This document shows positions 1 through 4,989 of a stretch of 8,206 bases of DNA, piece by piece. The first letter of the stretch is position 1, and every line of letters begins with the position of its first letter. The stretch comes from Propionicimonas sp. (GTDB lineage: Bacteria > Actinomycetota > Actinomycetes > Propionibacteriales > Propionibacteriaceae): NCBI GenBank assembly GCA_031119515.1, contig JAVHXR010000079.1, forward strand, positions 1,079-9,284, written 5' to 3'. The notes beneath the pieces are model-generated. The model saw only the letters and a list, made by a program, of their open reading frames with translations, did not search any database and was not told where the DNA came from. The position numbers were made by a program, and so were the translations under genes.

Positions 1-391
1 ACGGCATCCGGCCGGGCGCCAGCCGCAGCCCGAGCCGCGCCGTCCCCGCCTCGACCACCGCGGCACCGAAGGACCGCGGCGAGAGCACCGAGCCCGCCAC
101 CAGATCGGTGTGCGCGGTCTGCCCGACCACCTGCTCGACCTGGTCGGCAGGGACGGTCTCCAGCCCGGGAACCGCGGGCACCGACAACACCCCGAGGTCG
201 TCCCCCGTGATCACCTGGCCGCGGTACACGGTGCGGGCGACCGACACCACCGAACGGGCGTCCGCGACACTGGAGTACAGCCACGCCATCCCCAGGCCGC
301 CGACGCACACGGCGAGGATCCCGACGGCCACCAGCCGGAGGTTCCGCCGGGCACGCACCCGCGCCTGCGGGGTCGCTGAAGGGTCTGACAT
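1..391 (-). CDS. SAF-domain membrane-anchored protein (CpaB/RcpC-like), partial
   Basis: This is the N-terminal 130 residues of a protein that runs off the left edge of the window. It starts at ATG 391-389, preceded by a GAAGG Shine-Dalgarno-like sequence nine bases upstream. Residues 1-18 are polar and Arg-rich (cytoplasmic side) and residues about 19-40 form one hydrophobic helix (LVAVGILAVCVGGLGMAWLY). From about residue 47 there is a SAF-type beta-clip pattern: VARTVYRGQVITGDDLGVLS, then a VPADQVEQVVGQTA stretch and LVAGSVLSPRSF. This order (short tail, one transmembrane helix, SAF domain) is typical of CpaB/RcpC-like proteins, which in Flp/Tad pilus systems help secretin assembly. Actinobacteria carry many stand-alone SAF proteins of unknown role, so a pilus role is only an inference. 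No pilus neighbour is visible because the downstream side lies outside the window. Confidence 0.8.
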   Translation of the reverse strand, partial: MSDPSATPQARVRARRNLRLVAVGILAVCVGGLGMAWLYSSVADARSVVSVARTVYRGQVITGDDLGVLSVPAVPGLETVPADQVEQVVGQTAHTDLVAGSVLSPRSFGAAVVEAGTARLGLRLAPGRMP

Positions 392-469
392 GACGATTGG
401 CCTTCACTCCCCGGCCGCTGTGGCGAAACCACGGGGGTGGGTTGGGTCCTTCGCGTCCGGTGACCGCAG

Positions 470-475
470 ACTCTA
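470..475 (-). promoter_or_regulatory. Possible -10 element for the SAF-domain gene
   Basis: Read on the minus strand this is TAGAGT, which fits the actinobacterial TANNNT -10 pattern. It would place a transcription start about 70 bases before the SAF gene's ATG. The best -35 at an 18-base spacing, TGTTCA (499-494), matches TTGACA at only three of six positions. A small hairpin (GTGG-CGAAA-CCAC, 420-432) would lie in the leader. The call is weak. Confidence 0.3.
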
Positions 476-515
476 GGAGCGCGGAACGGTCGCTGAACAG
501 AGCCCGTCGCCGATC

Positions 516-524
516 TGTGGATAA
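516..524 (-). promoter_or_regulatory. Perfect DnaA-box sequence (TTATCCACA)
   Basis: On the minus strand the sequence reads TTATCCACA, identical to the consensus high-affinity DnaA box. It lies in the 256-bp gap between the SAF gene and the 648-1046 gene, about 40 bases upstream of the candidate -10 of the SAF gene. I found no second good box nearby, so this is not an origin. It could be a DnaA-titration or DnaA-regulated promoter site, or chance. In DNA this GC-rich, an A/T-rich 9-mer is less expected than average. Confidence 0.45.
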
Positions 525-611
525 CTTCGTCGCCATCCGCGGCAGGCGGGACGGATGGGGCTGATGTGCCGGAATCGGGCGGCGCGACCCCGCCCCCGAA
601 CACCCGGCGGA

Positions 612-628
612 CCGGTCAGGCGGACCGG
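612..628 (-). terminator. Inverted repeat downstream of the 648-1046 gene, possible terminator
   Basis: CCGGTC (612-617) and GACCGG (623-628) form a perfect 6-bp stem with a five-base loop, about 20 bases past the stop codon of the minus-strand gene at 648. There is no T-run, as is common for actinobacterial stem-loops, so termination is plausible but unproven. Confidence 0.35.
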
Positions 629-647
629 ACCAGCGCGAGCGTGTGCC

Positions 648-1046
648 TCAGCGCCGCCACCAGCGGCGCTGCTTGCGCCCCGACTCGGCACCGGCGTCCG
701 CAGCCGGCCGGGCGGCCGTCCGCGGATCGGTGCGGGTGGCGTCCAGCCCCAGCCGCACCCGGGTCGCCGGCTCCACCAGGCCACGCAGCGTGGAGCGGAG
801 CCGGACCAGTACCTCGTCGGGTGCCATCCCGGCCGCGGCGGCGAGCTCGTCAAGGCTCGCCCCCCGGTTGGCGGCGGCCGCCAGGCCGCGGTCGATCCTG
901 GCCTGGTAGGCCTTCGCCTTGGCCTTGAGGGCGAGCTGGGTGATCACCGCCCCGGACAGGCTCGCGAGCGCAGCGTCCAGGCTCGAGTCGTCCTCACGGA
1001 GGTCGACGGCCAGCAGCAATTGGGTGTCGTCGTACAGCGAAGTCAT
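648..1046 (-). CDS. Unrecognised 132-residue Ala-rich protein with basic/Trp C-terminal tail
   Basis: I do not recognise a named family. The start is ATG 1046-1044, chosen because AGGGGAA lies about five bases upstream; the frame stays open further upstream, but that part is antisense or shadow to the metallopeptidase gene. Residues about 1-30 are acidic (VDLREDDSSLDAALASL). Residues about 31-60 form a long Ala/Lys/Arg-rich helix. Residues about 63-90 (ASLDELAAAAGMAPDEVLVR) have the two-helix spacing of a helix-turn-helix. The end is RKQRRWWRR, which could bind nucleic acid or membrane. There is no signal peptide or transmembrane segment. It has its own candidate promoter and operator-like repeats upstream and is separated by 221 bp from the metallopeptidase gene on the same strand. 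A small DNA-binding regulator is an inference from the helix pattern only. Confidence 0.75.
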   Translation of the reverse strand: MTSLYDDTQLLLAVDLREDDSSLDAALASLSGAVITQLALKAKAKAYQARIDRGLAAAANRGASLDELAAAAGMAPDEVLVRLRSTLRGLVEPATRVRLGLDATRTDPRTAARPAADAGAESGRKQRRWWRR

Positions 1047-1116
1047 GGTGTTCCCCTGAGTTCCCCGCGTTCGCGCGTGCGAGGAAGATCCCGCCTGGCC
1101 CAGCCCCTCCCCCGGT

Positions 1117-1133
1117 GCCGCGGATGCCGCGGC
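1117..1133. repeat. Perfect 7+3+7 inverted repeat, candidate operator or leader hairpin
   Basis: GCCGCGG (1117-1123), spacer ATG, CCGCGGC (1127-1133). It lies between the start codon of the 648-1046 gene and a candidate -10 at 1151-1146. If that -10 is real, the repeat covers roughly +6 to +22 of the transcript, a usual place for a repressor site or a leader hairpin. Confidence 0.45.
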
Positions 1134-1145
1134 GGAACACCTTGA

Positions 1146-1151
1146 TGTATA
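1146..1151 (-). promoter_or_regulatory. Possible -10 element for the 648-1046 gene
   Basis: The minus strand reads TATACA, unusually A/T-rich for this window. It implies a start near 1139 and a leader of about 93 bases. No good -35 is present. Further upstream are the palindrome GAACC-C-GGTTC (1191-1201) and two copies of CGGTTCG (1196-1202 and 1209-1215, 13 bp apart), which could bind an activator or a repressor. Confidence 0.35.
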
Positions 1152-1267
1152 GCAGGCCCGACCAAGCCGTGGCACCGAAACCGCAGGACAGAACCCGGTT
1201 CGACAACGCGGTTCGGGGTGTACACGCAGCCATGCTGCCGTCGGCGGCCGGATCCCGCGGGCGGCGG

Positions 1268-2353
1268 CTACTCCGGACGCACCTGCCGGCGGAACCCGTC
1301 CGACTCCTCCACCCGGCTCGGCGGCGGGTCGGTCAGCACCCGGTGGATGAACCGCAGCTTCTCGGCCACCGCCGGGGTGATCCGGAACGGGTAGAGGTCT
1401 GCCTTGCCCATCGCCCGATTGGCCCGGTTGAAGAACAACGACACCCACCGCCAGTCCTCGAGCAGGGCGTCGAACTCGCCCGCGCCGTACCGCTCCTTCG
1501 GCGCCACCACCTGCGGCAGAGTGATCACCCGCTGCCGCTCCAGTGCCAGCTCGAGCCCGGCCGTCGCCGCCGTGTTGAGGGTCTCGTTGATGTGCAGGTA
1601 GTGCGCGAAGCACTCCGCGAAGTCCTCCCAGGGGTGCATCGTGGCGTACTCGGAGATGAAGGACGCCTCCCAGCCGTCCGGCGACCCGGTGGCGTAGTGG
1701 CGGGCGATCGCATCGGAGTAGGACGCCCGCTCGTCGCCGAACAGCCCGCGGCACTCGTCGATCCGGTCCGTCTGCTCCACCAGCACCCACTGGTAGTAGT
1801 GGCCGACCTCGTGCCGGAAGTGGCCAAGCATCGTCCGGTAGGGTTCGCCGAGCGCGATTCGCAGCCGTTCGCGGTGCTCGTCCAGGCTCTCGGCGAGGTC
1901 GATCGTGACGATCCCGTTGGCGTGACCGATCATCACCTGCCGATTCTCGGAGAAGGACGAGATCAGGTCGAACCCCAGCCCGCCGTCCCGCTCGAAGTGG
2001 GGGTCGACCGGAAGCCCCAAGGACTTCAGCTGCACCAGCAGCCGCCGCTTGGCCTGGGCGGTGGAGGCCAGCTTCTCCAGCGCGATCGTGTCGTCGGCGG
2101 CAGGTCGCGTCCGGGTGAGCTGGCAGCTGAAGCACCGGCCGGTGCCGGTCTCGTCCGCCACCAGCCAGTTGCAGTCCCACTGCCGGTTCGAGCACGGGTG
2201 CCAGATCCGCTCCCCGACCGGGATGTCGCGGCCGGTCACCGCGACCATCTCTGCGGTGGGAACGTGGTAGGCGACCTCGGTCCCACAGGCCTCGCACCGC
2301 AGGCTCTCCAGGAAGAGCAATCCCGCACAGGTCGGGCACACCAGCAGCTTCAT
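1268..2353 (-). CDS. Zinc-ribbon putative metallopeptidase (COG4307, Peptidase_Mx type)
   Basis: This 361-residue protein matches the zinc-binding metallopeptidase family with an N-terminal zinc ribbon. Cys6/Cys9 and Cys20/Cys23 form a first CxxC pair set; Cys54, Cys61, Cys74 and Cys77 form a second. The catalytic motif HEVGH is at residues 181-185, where the two histidines bind zinc and the glutamate is the general base. A conserved downstream block HPWEDFAECFAHYLHI (about 240-255) holds Glu and His candidates for the third ligand. There is no signal peptide, so it should be cytoplasmic. The substrate is unknown for the family. The ATG at 2353 starts immediately before the CxxC ribbon, and a TAGATT -10-like hexamer ends seven bases before it, so the mRNA may be leaderless. 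It is divergent from cobU; nothing ties it to cobalamin synthesis. Confidence 0.9.
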   Translation of the reverse strand: MKLLVCPTCAGLLFLESLRCEACGTEVAYHVPTAEMVAVTGRDIPVGERIWHPCSNRQWDCNWLVADETGTGRCFSCQLTRTRPAADDTIALEKLASTAQAKRRLLVQLKSLGLPVDPHFERDGGLGFDLISSFSENRQVMIGHANGIVTIDLAESLDEHRERLRIALGEPYRTMLGHFRHEVGHYYQWVLVEQTDRIDECRGLFGDERASYSDAIARHYATGSPDGWEASFISEYATMHPWEDFAECFAHYLHINETLNTAATAGLELALERQRVITLPQVVAPKERYGAGEFDALLEDWRWVSLFFNRANRAMGKADLYPFRITPAVAEKLRFIHRVLTDPPPSRVEESDGFRRQVRPE

Positions 2354-2360
2354 GGCGCGG

Positions 2361-2366
2361 AATCTA
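2361..2366 (-). promoter_or_regulatory. -10 element (TAGATT) of a leaderless metallopeptidase transcript
   Basis: On the minus strand TAGATT fits TANNNT and is followed by exactly seven bases and then the ATG at 2353. That spacing places the transcription start at the A of the start codon. The only purine-rich stretch, GGGAG, is 13 bases from the ATG, poor for a Shine-Dalgarno. Confidence 0.5.
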
Positions 2367-2408
2367 CTCCCGCCCGGGTACCCCGCACCCCAGCCGGGGC
2401 CGTGCCGG

Positions 2409-2414
2409 TAACGT
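2409..2414 (+). promoter_or_regulatory. -10 element (TAACGT) of a leaderless cobU transcript
   Basis: TAACGT fits TANNNT and is followed by seven bases (GTCCGGC) and ATG 2422. There is no Shine-Dalgarno. This spacing argues for transcription beginning at the start codon and for ATG 2422 over the in-frame GTG at 2413, which lies inside the hexamer. Confidence 0.5.
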
Positions 2415-2421
2415 GTCCGGC

Positions 2422-2964
2422 ATGGCTCGCGTGCTGGTGACCGGTGGCGTCCGCAGCGGGAAGTCCCGCTACGCGGAGGAACTGGTCGACCCGGCCGCCC
2501 CCGCGCTGTACCTGACCCCCGGCTACCCGGCCGACTCCGCCGACCCGGAGTGGGCGTCCCGGGTGGCGGCGCACCAGCTCCGCCGCCCCACCACCTGGCG
2601 CACCCTGGAGACCCTCGATCTCGCCGGAGGGATCGCAGGCGCCGGCGTCCCGGTGCTGGTCGACTGCCTCGGCGTCTGGGTGACCCGGCTGTTCGACTCC
2701 TGGGAGGCGTGGGAGGCGCCGGCCGAGCAGTGGCGCGACCGCTTCGACGCCGAGGTCGCTGGCCTCACCGCCGCCCTGTCCGCGTCACCGGTGCCGGTCG
2801 TGGTCGTCACCAACGAGGTGGGCTGGGGGGTGGTGTCGCCCTACCGCTCGGGACGGATGTTCGCCGACCAGCTCGGCCGGCTCAACCAGGCGGTGGCCGG
2901 GGTCTGCGACGAGGTGATCCTGATGGTGTCCGGACGGCCGCTGCGGCTGCCGGCAGCCGACTGA
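2422..2964 (+). CDS. cobU: Adenosylcobinamide kinase / adenosylcobinamide-phosphate guanylyltransferase
   Basis: CobU (CobP) phosphorylates adenosylcobinamide and then transfers GMP to give adenosylcobinamide-GDP, the activated substrate for CobS. The protein has 180 residues, the normal family length. The Walker A loop GGVRSGKS is at residues 8-15 directly after the first beta strand. The RVAAHQLRRP segment puts His51 in the R-x3-H-x3-RP context of the histidine that is guanylylated in this family (aligned by eye). VLVDCLGVWVTRL (about 78-90) corresponds to the Walker B-like strand, and VTNEVGWGVV (129-138) with the following GRLNQAVA is the family signature. ATG 2422 was chosen because it gives the standard N-terminus and fits the -10 spacing. 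It is convergent with cobS, 20 bp apart, so the two genes are functionally linked but not one operon. No cobalamin riboswitch fits in the 68-bp upstream gap. Confidence 0.95.
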   Translation: MARVLVTGGVRSGKSRYAEELVDPAAPALYLTPGYPADSADPEWASRVAAHQLRRPTTWRTLETLDLAGGIAGAGVPVLVDCLGVWVTRLFDSWEAWEAPAEQWRDRFDAEVAGLTAALSASPVPVVVVTNEVGWGVVSPYRSGRMFADQLGRLNQAVAGVCDEVILMVSGRPLRLPAAD

Positions 2965-2978
2965 CCGCCGGCCGGCGG
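2965..2978. terminator. 14-bp perfect palindrome between convergent cobU and cobS
   Basis: CCGCCGGCCGGCGG starts at the base after the cobU stop and ends six bases before the cobS stop on the other strand. As RNA it can form a 5-bp G/C stem with a 4-base loop in either direction. Its position suggests a bidirectional terminator, but it lacks a T-run. Confidence 0.4.
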
Positions 2979-2984
2979 GGTCGC

Positions 2985-3770
2985 TCACCAGGCGGAGGCG
3001 ACCACAAGCAGGGTGAGCGCGGTCTCGACCAGCGCCCCCAGCACGTCCCCGCTGCTGCCACCGAACCGGTGGACGCAGCGCCGCAGCAGCACCGCGCAGC
3101 CCGCCAGTGCGGCCGCTGCGGCGACCGCTCCCTGCCACCACGGCAGGCCGGTCGCCCAGCAGAGCCCCGAGAGCGCGGCCGCCACCGTGACCCACACCGC
3201 GACCACCCAGCCGACCGGCACCACCGAGGCGAACAGTGCCCCCAGCCCGTCCGGCCGCGCTGCCGGGACGCCTGCCGCACACCCGAGCGCGAGCGCCGCC
3301 CGCGAGGCCGCGATCAGCCCGACGACCAGCAGCCAGCCACCGCCGCGCTCGAGGATCGCGCCGAAGCCGACCGCCTGCGCCAGCACCACCAGCACCAGCG
3401 CGACGACCCCCATCGGGCCGACGTCACCGCTGCGCATGATCCGCAGCGCCTTCTCCCGATCGGGGCCGGAGCCCAGCCCGTCCACGGTGTCGGCCAGGCC
3501 GTCCAGGTGCATCGCACGGGTGCCGAGCGCCAGCGCGCCGACCACGATCGCACCGGCCAGGACCGCGGGCAACCCGAGCAGCAGCGCCGCCCAGCCCGCG
3601 ACGGCGGCGGCGAGCGCGACCGGGAGGACGGCGAACCAGCCGAGCAGCATCGCCGTCCGCGCCACCGGACGCGTGATCTCGGAGGTCGGCGGCACAGGGA
3701 TGACGGTCAGGAAGGCCACGGCGAGGCGAAGTCCGGCGAGCACGGTCAGGCCGTCCGCCACTCGGGCCAT
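2985..3770 (-). CDS. cobS: Adenosylcobinamide-GDP ribazoletransferase (cobalamin synthase)
   Basis: CobS joins adenosylcobinamide-GDP to alpha-ribazole (or its 5'-phosphate), the last assembly step of adenosylcobalamin, at the cytoplasmic membrane. The chosen ATG at 3770 gives 261 residues, close to the usual 250. The N-terminus GLRLAVAFLTVIPVP is typical. The Asp-rich active-site motif MHLDGLADTVDG is at about 87-98, followed by REKALRIMRSGDVGPMGV. The C-terminal signature HRFGGSSGDVLGA is at about 234-246, next to a last hydrophobic helix. Five or more hydrophobic segments are visible. The frame is open to a possible start near 3896, but that extension is Arg/Pro-rich and unlike the family. 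The start is not certain: ATG 3770 has no Shine-Dalgarno, and a GTG at codon 10 is an alternative. A short overlapping leader ORF is described separately. Confidence 0.93.
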   Translation of the reverse strand: MARVADGLTVLAGLRLAVAFLTVIPVPPTSEITRPVARTAMLLGWFAVLPVALAAAVAGWAALLLGLPAVLAGAIVVGALALGTRAMHLDGLADTVDGLGSGPDREKALRIMRSGDVGPMGVVALVLVVLAQAVGFGAILERGGGWLLVVGLIAASRAALALGCAAGVPAARPDGLGALFASVVPVGWVVAVWVTVAAALSGLCWATGLPWWQGAVAAAAALAGCAVLLRRCVHRFGGSSGDVLGALVETALTLLVVASAW

Positions 3771-3787
3771 CCAGCCGCAGCACCCAC
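3746..3787 (-). CDS. Candidate 13-residue leader peptide overlapping the cobS start
   Basis: On the minus strand GAGAGGGG (3801-3794) is followed by six bases and GTG 3787-3785, the best Shine-Dalgarno spacing near cobS. That GTG is not in the cobS frame. It opens a 13-codon frame (MGAAAGWPEWRTA) ending at TGA 3748-3746, which overlaps the proposed cobS ATG (3770) and stops four bases before the in-frame GTG at 3743-3741 (cobS codon 10). This could be a translationally coupled leader ORF, or a chance match in GC-rich DNA. It could also mean that the annotated cobS start is wrong. Confidence 0.25.
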   Translation of the reverse strand: MGAAAGWPEWRTA

Positions 3788-3889
3788 GCCGAGCCCCTCT
3801 CTCACCGGTCAGGGGGTCGGCTGACAGCCGCCCCGCCCGATCCTGCCACCAATCCCGCCGCAACGGCGCCGGGGTGCGAGAATCGTGGC

Positions 3890-4348
3890 GTGGCAAGCCC
3901 TTATCTGGTCGGCCTCCGGCTGCACGGTCGCGGTGTCGTGGTGGTGGGTGGCGGACGGGTGGCCGCTCGCCGGGTCCCGAAGCTGCTCGCCGCCGGAGCG
4001 GTGGTCAGCGTGGTCTCGCCGGCCGTGCTTCCCGGGCTCGAGGCGCTCGCCGCCGACGGCGGCATCGACTGGGTGCCGCGTGACTACCGTCCGGGCGACC
4101 TGGCCGGCGCCTGGTACGTGATCGCCGCGACATCGTCCTCGACGGTCAACGCTGCCGTGGCGAACGAGGCCGACGAGCGGCACACCTTCTGCGTGCGGGC
4201 CGACGACGCCGACCACGGGACGGCGTGGACGCCCGCGACCGGCGAGCACGACGGCCTGGTGGTCGGCGTGGTGGGCCGCCACGACCCGCGCCGGTCCCGG
4301 GCCGCCCGCGACCGCCTCGTCGAGGTGCTCGAGGACGAGGAGCTGTAG
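3890..4348 (+). CDS. Compact precorrin-2 dehydrogenase-like protein (siroheme synthase N-domain)
   Basis: This 152-residue protein matches the NAD-binding N-terminal domain of siroheme synthase (CysG/Met8p), which oxidises precorrin-2 to sirohydrochlorin with NAD and in some members inserts iron. The Rossmann motif is VVVVGGGRVAARRVPKLLAA (residues 16-35). IAATSSSTVNAAVANEAD (about 78-95) and FCVRADDA (100-107) follow the family order; Asp105 lies where the catalytic Asp of CysG/Met8p is expected, aligned by eye. DPRRSRAARDRLVEVL matches the end of the NAD domain. The dimerisation segment and the SUMT methyltransferase domain of full-length CysG are missing. The GTG 3890 start has no Shine-Dalgarno; GAGAAT six bases upstream could be a weak -10 of a leaderless mRNA. 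It is divergent from cobS, which supports a tetrapyrrole role. Siroheme versus corrin supply cannot be decided here. Confidence 0.85.
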   Translation: MASPYLVGLRLHGRGVVVVGGGRVAARRVPKLLAAGAVVSVVSPAVLPGLEALAADGGIDWVPRDYRPGDLAGAWYVIAATSSSTVNAAVANEADERHTFCVRADDADHGTAWTPATGEHDGLVVGVVGRHDPRRSRAARDRLVEVLEDEEL

Positions 4349-4355
4349 CAGCCCG

Positions 4356-4367
4356 GCCGCCGGCGGC
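4356..4367. terminator. GC palindrome just after the siroheme-synthase-like gene
   Basis: GCCGCCGGCGGC is a perfect 12-bp palindrome beginning seven bases after the TAG stop. As a hairpin it has only a 4-bp stem with a 4-base loop and no T-run, so this is a weak terminator candidate. Confidence 0.25.
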
Positions 4368-4403
4368 GTCATGAGGCCGCACCAGGCACCCGTGCCGGAC
4401 CGC

Positions 4404-4472
4404 CCTGCCCGCTCGCTTGCCGCCCGGCCCTCGGCTCGCCTGCGCTGCCCGGCCTGCCCGCTCGCTTGCCGC
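4404..4472. repeat. Pair of identical 20-bp direct repeats
   Basis: CCTGCCCGCTCGCTTGCCGC occurs at 4404-4423 and again at 4453-4472, offset 49 bp. The spacer is similar in composition (CCGGCCC, CTCG and GCCTGC words). A 20-bp exact match this close is unlikely by chance and suggests local duplication or a genome-wide intergenic repeat family. Confidence 0.7.
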
Positions 4473-4529
4473 TGCCGGGTCCGGCCCAATCCCGCGGCCG
4501 TCCCTCGGGTGGCGCGGACAACCCCACCG

Positions 4530-4564
4530 TTCATCGAGAGCCAGCCCTCTTCATCGAGAGCCAG
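4530..4564. repeat. Tandem pair of 15-bp direct repeats
   Basis: TTCATCGAGAGCCAG occurs at 4530-4544 and 4550-4564, period 20 bp, separated by CCCTC. The unit is less GC-rich than its surroundings. It could be a tandem protein-binding site or a slippage duplication. Confidence 0.7.
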
Positions 4565-4701
4565 GGCCTGGGCGCTGGCCCTCGGCGAGCCGGACGCGGA
4601 AGAGCTGAGGCGGGCGCGGTCAGCGAACGAGCGATCCGCCCGGCGCGCCGACGCGCTTCAGGAGACGGTGCGGCGCGAGGGCGGCCGCGACCGCCGCTGC
4701 G

Positions 4702-4884
4702 TCACTTCTCGATCTCGACGAGCGTCGCGTCGGGAGCGTTCCTGCGAACCGAGTCGATCCCCTTCAGCGCGCTCACCCTGGAGGTGTAGCCCTGGCTGGA
4801 GGCGATCACCTGGCCGTTGCTGGCCTTGAGGTTGAAGCGCCAGTCGCCACCCTTGTCGACCCAGAGTTCGAAGCTGCCGGCCAT
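4702..4884 (-). CDS. YegP-family (DUF1508/UPF0339) small protein
   Basis: This 60-residue protein is a single YegP repeat. It begins MAGSFELWVDKGGDWRFNLK and continues ASNGQVIASSQGYTSRVSAL and KGIDSVRRNAPDATLVEIEK. This is the family pattern: F-E-L, D-x-x-G-x-x-R-F-x-L-K-A-x-N-G, E/Q-x-Y-x-S-x-x-x-x-x-x-G-I-x-S-V, N-A-P-D-A. E. coli YegP has two such repeats; single-domain versions are common in actinobacteria. Function is unknown in the family. The start is supported by a very strong Shine-Dalgarno (AGGGGAGGA, 4897-4889) four bases before ATG 4884. No signal peptide or membrane segment. It is transcribed away from dps across a 212-bp shared upstream region, so co-regulation under stress is possible but inferred. 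Confidence 0.93.
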   Translation of the reverse strand: MAGSFELWVDKGGDWRFNLKASNGQVIASSQGYTSRVSALKGIDSVRRNAPDATLVEIEK

Positions 4885-4928
4885 GATGTCCTCCCCTCGC
4901 CCCGGCCACGATGCCGGTGCTGCGGCTC

Positions 4929-4934
4929 ACGCTA
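4929..4934 (-). promoter_or_regulatory. Possible -10 element (TAGCGT) for the YegP gene
   Basis: The minus strand reads TAGCGT, a TANNNT match. It implies a start near 4922 and a 38-base leader carrying the strong Shine-Dalgarno. At 17-base spacing the -35 position reads TGCGCA, which shares three of six bases with TTGACA. Confidence 0.35.
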
Positions 4935-4989
4935 GCGCGCCCGTCCGCCGCTGCGCAGCACCCCCGGTCCACCGTCGCGGACGAGGCTT

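Larger units (their letters stand above)
4349..4701. other. 353-bp gene-poor region between convergent genes, with short direct repeats
   Basis: This lies between the siroheme-synthase-like gene (plus) and the YegP gene (minus). Frames are open on both strands, as always at this GC content, but the translations are Arg/Pro/Ala-rich, match nothing I recognise and have no Shine-Dalgarno. It contains a palindrome just after the first gene (4356-4367) and two pairs of direct repeats (4404-4472 and 4530-4564), listed separately. I see no RNA gene. The stretch 4560-4690 has somewhat gene-like composition on the plus strand (EPDAEELRRARSANERSARR) and could be a decayed remnant, but I cannot support a gene. 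Confidence 0.6.

Noticed and set aside
1191..1201. GAAC-CCG-GTTC as a LexA (SOS) box
   Set aside because: The LexA sites of actinobacteria and Bacillus need four bases between GAAC and GTTC; here there are three.
1047..2339. Continuous frame joining the 648-1046 protein to a 563-residue ORF
   Set aside because: The upstream part is a shadow frame of the metallopeptidase gene; the Shine-Dalgarno at ATG 1046 marks the real start.
2376..2383. GGGTAC in the cobU/metallopeptidase gap as a second stress-sigma promoter
   Set aside because: It is part of a self-complementary GGGTACCC, and no GTTT or GNNT lies 14-16 bases upstream on either strand.
1115..2440. Long open frame (441 codons) on the plus strand opposite the metallopeptidase gene
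   Set aside because: It is antisense to a clear zinc-metallopeptidase gene; its translation is Arg/Pro/Val-rich with no recognisable motif, a usual GC-rich shadow.
3771..3889. Cobalamin riboswitch upstream of cobS
   Set aside because: The 119-bp gap has no B12-box-like conserved sequence and is too short for the usual aptamer; the 68-bp gap before cobU is shorter still.
3771..3896. Upstream extension of cobS to a start near 3896 (303 residues)
   Set aside because: The added 42 residues are Arg/Pro-rich, unlike the family's N-terminus, and would overlap the start of the divergent gene at 3890.
3932..4352. Minus-strand frames opposite the siroheme-synthase-like gene as an antisense gene
   Set aside because: The composition is Arg/Gly/Val shadow-like and the plus-strand product matches a known family throughout.
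4371..4829. Plus-strand 152-codon frame across the gene-poor region
   Set aside because: It has no Shine-Dalgarno, low-complexity Arg/Pro/Ser composition, contains the direct repeats, and runs antisense into the well-supported YegP gene.
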